DNA from: Bradyrhizobium sp. 4 | GTDB lineage: Bacteria > Pseudomonadota > Alphaproteobacteria > Rhizobiales > Xanthobacteraceae | Reading direction: 5' to 3' | Assembly: GCF_023100905.1 (NCBI RefSeq) | Contig: NZ_CP064686.1 | Coordinates: 1,612,001 to 1,676,000, forward strand | DNA length: 64,000 bases | Shown here: positions 61,356-64,000 of the stretch, piece after piece | Layout: each line of letters begins with the position of its first letter | Position numbering within the stretch: position 1 is the first letter of the stretch | Notes under the pieces: model-generated | What the model was told of the DNA's origin: nothing | The model's database searches: none | What the model saw: only the letters and a program-made list of their open reading frames with translations | Program-made: the position numbers and the translations under genes

Positions 61356-63305
61356 ATGACCATGATCCCGCAATCGCAAGTCCGCAGCGCGCTCGAACAG
61401 GAACAGTTCCTCAAAATCCTTTCCCGCGAGGAGGCCCTGGCTCGCTTCGAGGGCGCGCTGTTCCCGCGCGCGCTTCTGTGTGAAATGCGCAAACTCGGTG
61501 CTGCGCTCGGTGCGTCGCTCGCTGAAGACATCACTGCGCCAATCGACGTACCGCCGTTCGACCGTTCCAATGTCGACGGCTTCGCGGTGCGCTCAGCGGA
61601 CCTTGCGACAGCCGGCGAAGGCGCGGCGGTTCGCCTTGGATTGAATGGCGAGACTATTCACTGCGGCACCGTACCGGCGCTGCAAGTCGCTGCGGGAACG
61701 GCAACGCCGATTGCCACCGGCGGTCCGCTGCCGCGCGGTGCCGATGCCGTGGTCATGGTCGAGCATACTCAGCCGGCGGGATCCGGTGCGATCGACGTCC
61801 GGCGCGCGACCTCGCCCGGGCAATTCATATCCTACGCGGGGTCCGATATCGCGCGCGGCGAGGCGCTGCTGCGCGCCGGCACGATCATCGGCTCGCGCGA
61901 GGTCGGCATGCTGGCGGCCTGCGGTCTTGCCGAGGTGCGCGTCGTGCGCAAACCTCGTGTTGCCGTGATCTCCACCGGCGATGAACTGGTTCAGCCGGGC
62001 GAGGTGCTCGCGCCTGCTGCGATCTACGACACCAACGGCGCGATCGTCACTGCTGCGATCGAGGAGAACGGCGGAGAGGCGGTTTTCCTCGGTGCCATTT
62101 CCGACGACGAAGCCCAGCTCGAAGCTGCCATGCGGCGTGCGCTGGCGGACGCCGACATGCTGGTGCTCTCCGGCGGTACGTCGAAAGGCGCGGGCGATCT
62201 GTCTCATCGCATCATCGGCCGGCTCGGCCAGCCCGGCATCATCGCGCATGGCATTGCGCTCAAGCCCGGCAAGCCGCTGTGTCTTGCGGTGTGCGACGGC
62301 AAGCCGGTGGTGATCCTTCCGGGTTTTCCGACCTCGGCGATGTTCACCTTTCACGACATGATCGTGCCGGTGCTTCGCAAGATGGCCGGACTGCCGCCGC
62401 GTTCTGATGCCAGGGTGAGCGCGACCGTGCCGGTGCGCATTGCTTCCGAGCTCGGCCGCACAGAATTCGTCATGGTCTCGCTGGTAGATGGCAAGGACGG
62501 CTTGATCGCCTATCCCTCCGGCAAGGGGTCCGGTGCGATCACCTCGTTCGCGCAGGCCGACGGTTTTCTGCGCATCGACGCGCTCGCCGACCAGATGCCG
62601 GCCGGGAGCGAAGCCGAAGTGACGCTTTTCACGCCGCATGTGCGGGTGCCCGATCTCGTCATCGTCGGCAGCCATTGCACCGGCCTCGATCTCGTCACGG
62701 CGCAACTCGCGCATGCCGGCCTGAGCGTGCGCTCGATCGCGGTCGGCAGTCTCGGCGGACTTGCGGCGGCACGGCGCGGCGAATGCGATCTGGCGCCGAT
62801 CCATCTGTTCGACGACAAGAGCCAGACCTACAATACGCCTTACCTCGTCGAAGGGCTCGAGCTCGTGCCGGGCTGGCGGCGGATGCAGGGCATCGTGTTT
62901 CGCAAGGGCGACAAGCGTTTCGAAGGCCACAGCGCGAAGGACGCCGTCGTCGCGGCGCTCGCTGATTCCTCCTGCATCATGGTCAACCGCAACCAGGGCG
63001 CCGGCACGCGCATCCTGATCGACCGGTTGCTTGGTGGTGCGCGCCCGGAAGGCTACTGGAACCAGCCACGCTCGCATAACGCGGTGGCCGCGGCGGTCGC
63101 ACAGCACCGCGCCGACTGGGGCGTGACCATTGCGCCGGTCGCCCATGCGGTCGGCCTCGGTTTCATTCCGCTCGCGGAGGAACATTATGACTTCGCGTTG
63201 GTGACGGCGCGCAAGCAGCGTCCTGCGGTACAGGCCTTTCTCGCCGCCCTCAGCTCGGACGAAGCGCGCGCCGCGCTGGAGCGGGGCGGATTTCGGCCGG
63301 CGTAG
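61356..63305 (+). CDS. MoeA-periplasmic-binding-domain fusion, molybdopterin biosynthesis
   Basis: A 649-residue fusion. The MoeA part (about 1-405) has PPFDRSNVDGFAVRSADL, TGGPLPRGADAVVMVEHTQ, VAVISTGDELVQPGE, YDTNGAIV, LSGGTSKGAGDLSHRII and VVILPGFPTSAMFTFHDMI: all active-site motifs present. The C-terminal part (430-649) is a PBP-like domain (LVIVGSHCTGLDLVTAQLAH, IHLFDDKSQTYNTPYL, NRNQGAGTRILIDRLL). The same domain occurs in the HTH regulator at 58055. The domain could bind the metal oxyanion or a cofactor intermediate. Confidence 0.9.
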   Translation: MTMIPQSQVRSALEQEQFLKILSREEALARFEGALFPRALLCEMRKLGAALGASLAEDITAPIDVPPFDRSNVDGFAVRSADLATAGEGAAVRLGLNGETIHCGTVPALQVAAGTATPIATGGPLPRGADAVVMVEHTQPAGSGAIDVRRATSPGQFISYAGSDIARGEALLRAGTIIGSREVGMLAACGLAEVRVVRKPRVAVISTGDELVQPGEVLAPAAIYDTNGAIVTAAIEENGGEAVFLGAISDDEAQLEAAMRRALADADMLVLSGGTSKGAGDLSHRIIGRLGQPGIIAHGIALKPGKPLCLAVCDGKPVVILPGFPTSAMFTFHDMIVPVLRKMAGLPPRSDARVSATVPVRIASELGRTEFVMVSLVDGKDGLIAYPSGKGSGAITSFAQADGFLRIDALADQMPAGSEAEVTLFTPHVRVPDLVIVGSHCTGLDLVTAQLAHAGLSVRSIAVGSLGGLAAARRGECDLAPIHLFDDKSQTYNTPYLVEGLELVPGWRRMQGIVFRKGDKRFEGHSAKDAVVAALADSSCIMVNRNQGAGTRILIDRLLGGARPEGYWNQPRSHNAVAAAVAQHRADWGVTIAPVAHAVGLGFIPLAEEHYDFALVTARKQRPAVQAFLAALSSDEARAALERGGFRPA

Positions 63306-63311
63306 GCTTGG

Positions 63312-63953
63312 TTAGGACGCCGCGTCCAGTGCGGCCAGCCGCTCGGCTTCCGCGATGTCCTCGACCGTGTTGGCATTGAAGAACGGATCGAGCGGCTCCG
63401 TCGGCCACGTCACGGTCGCGAGCGGATAACGCGCGGTCCAACGGTCAATCTTGCGGAGATCCTCGACCACCAGCGCGTGACGCAGGTCGTCGCGCAAGCC
63501 AACCCGCCACAAGCCGATCACCGGATGCGACTGGCCACCTGACGCCGCAACGGCGAGCTCGGCATTCGCCGCGATGCGTTCTTCATGCAAGCGCGCGATC
63601 AAATTTCGCGGCAGGAACGGACAGTCGCCGGCGGCACTGAGTACCCATTCCACCTCAGGCCGGTTCGCCGCGGTCCAGTCGAGCGCGGCAAGGATGCCGG
63701 CGAGCGGACCGGGAAAGCCGGGCACGTCGTCGGCAACGACCTGCAAACCGAACGGAGCGAAGCGGTCGGGATCGCCGTTGGCATTGAGGATCAGGCCGCT
63801 GCATTGCGGCTTCAGGCGTGCGATTACGCGTTCCAGGATGGTGTGGCCGGCGATGGTGCGCATCGGCTTGTCGCCGCCGCCCATACGCCGCGCGAGGCCG
63901 CCGGCGAGCAGCACGCCTTGCGTGGTCGGAAAGCTAATCGTCACCACTTTCAC
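63312..63953 (-). CDS. mobA: Molybdenum cofactor guanylyltransferase MobA
   Basis: Joins GMP to Mo-molybdopterin to give MGD. 213 residues. GTP/Mg site GVLLAGGLARRMGGGDKP, then ILNANGD, DDVPGFPGPLAGILAAL, SAAGDCPFLP, and PFFNANTVEDI: the complete MobA set. The start is one of several in-frame GTG codons (63953, 63947, 63944) inside the 3' end of the upstream gene; I give the longest. It converges on the MoeA fusion with a 6-nt gap. Confidence 0.92.
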   Translation of the reverse strand: MKVVTISFPTTQGVLLAGGLARRMGGGDKPMRTIAGHTILERVIARLKPQCSGLILNANGDPDRFAPFGLQVVADDVPGFPGPLAGILAALDWTAANRPEVEWVLSAAGDCPFLPRNLIARLHEERIAANAELAVAASGGQSHPVIGLWRVGLRDDLRHALVVEDLRKIDRWTARYPLATVTWPTEPLDPFFNANTVEDIAEAERLAALDAAS

Positions 63954-64000
63954 CCTTGCGCTTGTGCTTGGCCGATTCCTCCTCGACATAAGCGAGGTTC
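63934..64000 (-). CDS. 3' end of an unidentified gene upstream of mobA (partial)
   Basis: Only the last 21 residues are visible (ending KHKRKGESGDD, then TAG). They are charged and give no family. The gene overlaps the mobA start by 20 nt or fewer and is on the same strand, so it is probably a molybdoenzyme or cofactor gene of the same operon. Confidence 0.55.
   Translation of the reverse strand, partial: NLAYVEEESAKHKRKGESGDD

Noticed and set aside
1..64000. CRISPR arrays, rRNA genes, transposases
   Set aside because: No regularly spaced repeats, no rRNA sequence, and no transposase domain in any frame.

Overview
The window looks like chromosomal DNA of a Bradyrhizobium-like alphaproteobacterium (Hyphomicrobiales). 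The grounds are high GC with strong third-position GC, several class III cyclases, two Bug-type and one TAXI-type solute-binding proteins, a DUF6894 protein, many tiny hypothetical proteins, and long palindromic repeats of the kind common in that group. This is judged from gene content alone. The coding density is normal, and I see no phage, transposase, integrase or CRISPR array.

Layout. 1-8.5 kb: tail of an amino-acid ABC ATPase, a PuuB-like FAD oxidase, a gamma-glutamyltransferase, two tiny genes, a PQQ-type dehydrogenase with a C-terminal heme motif overlapping an SMP-30-like secreted protein, and an acetylpolyamine amidohydrolase. 8.65-17.4 kb: a compact non-ribosomal peptide locus on the minus strand with a luciferase-like monooxygenase, an Sfp-type phosphopantetheinyl transferase, a 56-residue Lys-rich protein and a 2151-residue megasynthase (acyl ligase-T-C-A-T-C) without thioesterase. 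17.5-28.8 kb: a giant SAM-cyclase-AAA-repeat protein, a PCMT-like methyltransferase, a DUF6492 protein, a Tat-exported GH10 xylanase, a flippase, a desaturase and an L,D-transpeptidase. 28.8-33.5 kb: methyltransferase, VOC protein and Bug protein, divergent from a tetR-CMD-SDR operon across a twin palindromic operator. 33.5-36.1 kb: a bufferin-type (DUF2282/MNIO/DUF2063/DoxX) copper RiPP operon. 36.4-41.9 kb: three class III cyclases. 42-53 kb: two more TetR modules, many tiny proteins, a truncated flavoprotein, an amidohydrolase and several NAD/FAD enzymes. 53-54.4 kb: a lipoprotein gene, an intact tRNA-Ile2(CAU), a partial copy of that tRNA with its upstream region, and a candidate small RNA. 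54.5-58 kb: three solute-binding proteins. 58-64 kb: a molybdenum/tungsten block (HTH-PBP regulator, TupA, MoeA-like, MoeA-PBP fusion, MobA).

How parts work together. The NRPS block is self-contained: the transferase would activate both carrier domains, and the monooxygenase is the only evident tailoring enzyme. The bufferin operon encodes a Cys-rich precursor, its MNIO modifying enzyme and partner, and a membrane protein. The molybdenum block links oxyanion sensing and binding to molybdopterin metal insertion and nucleotide attachment. The best candidates for something undescribed are the NRPS product, the tRNA-derived duplication with the neighbouring orphan transcript, and the small proteins at 43-46 kb.
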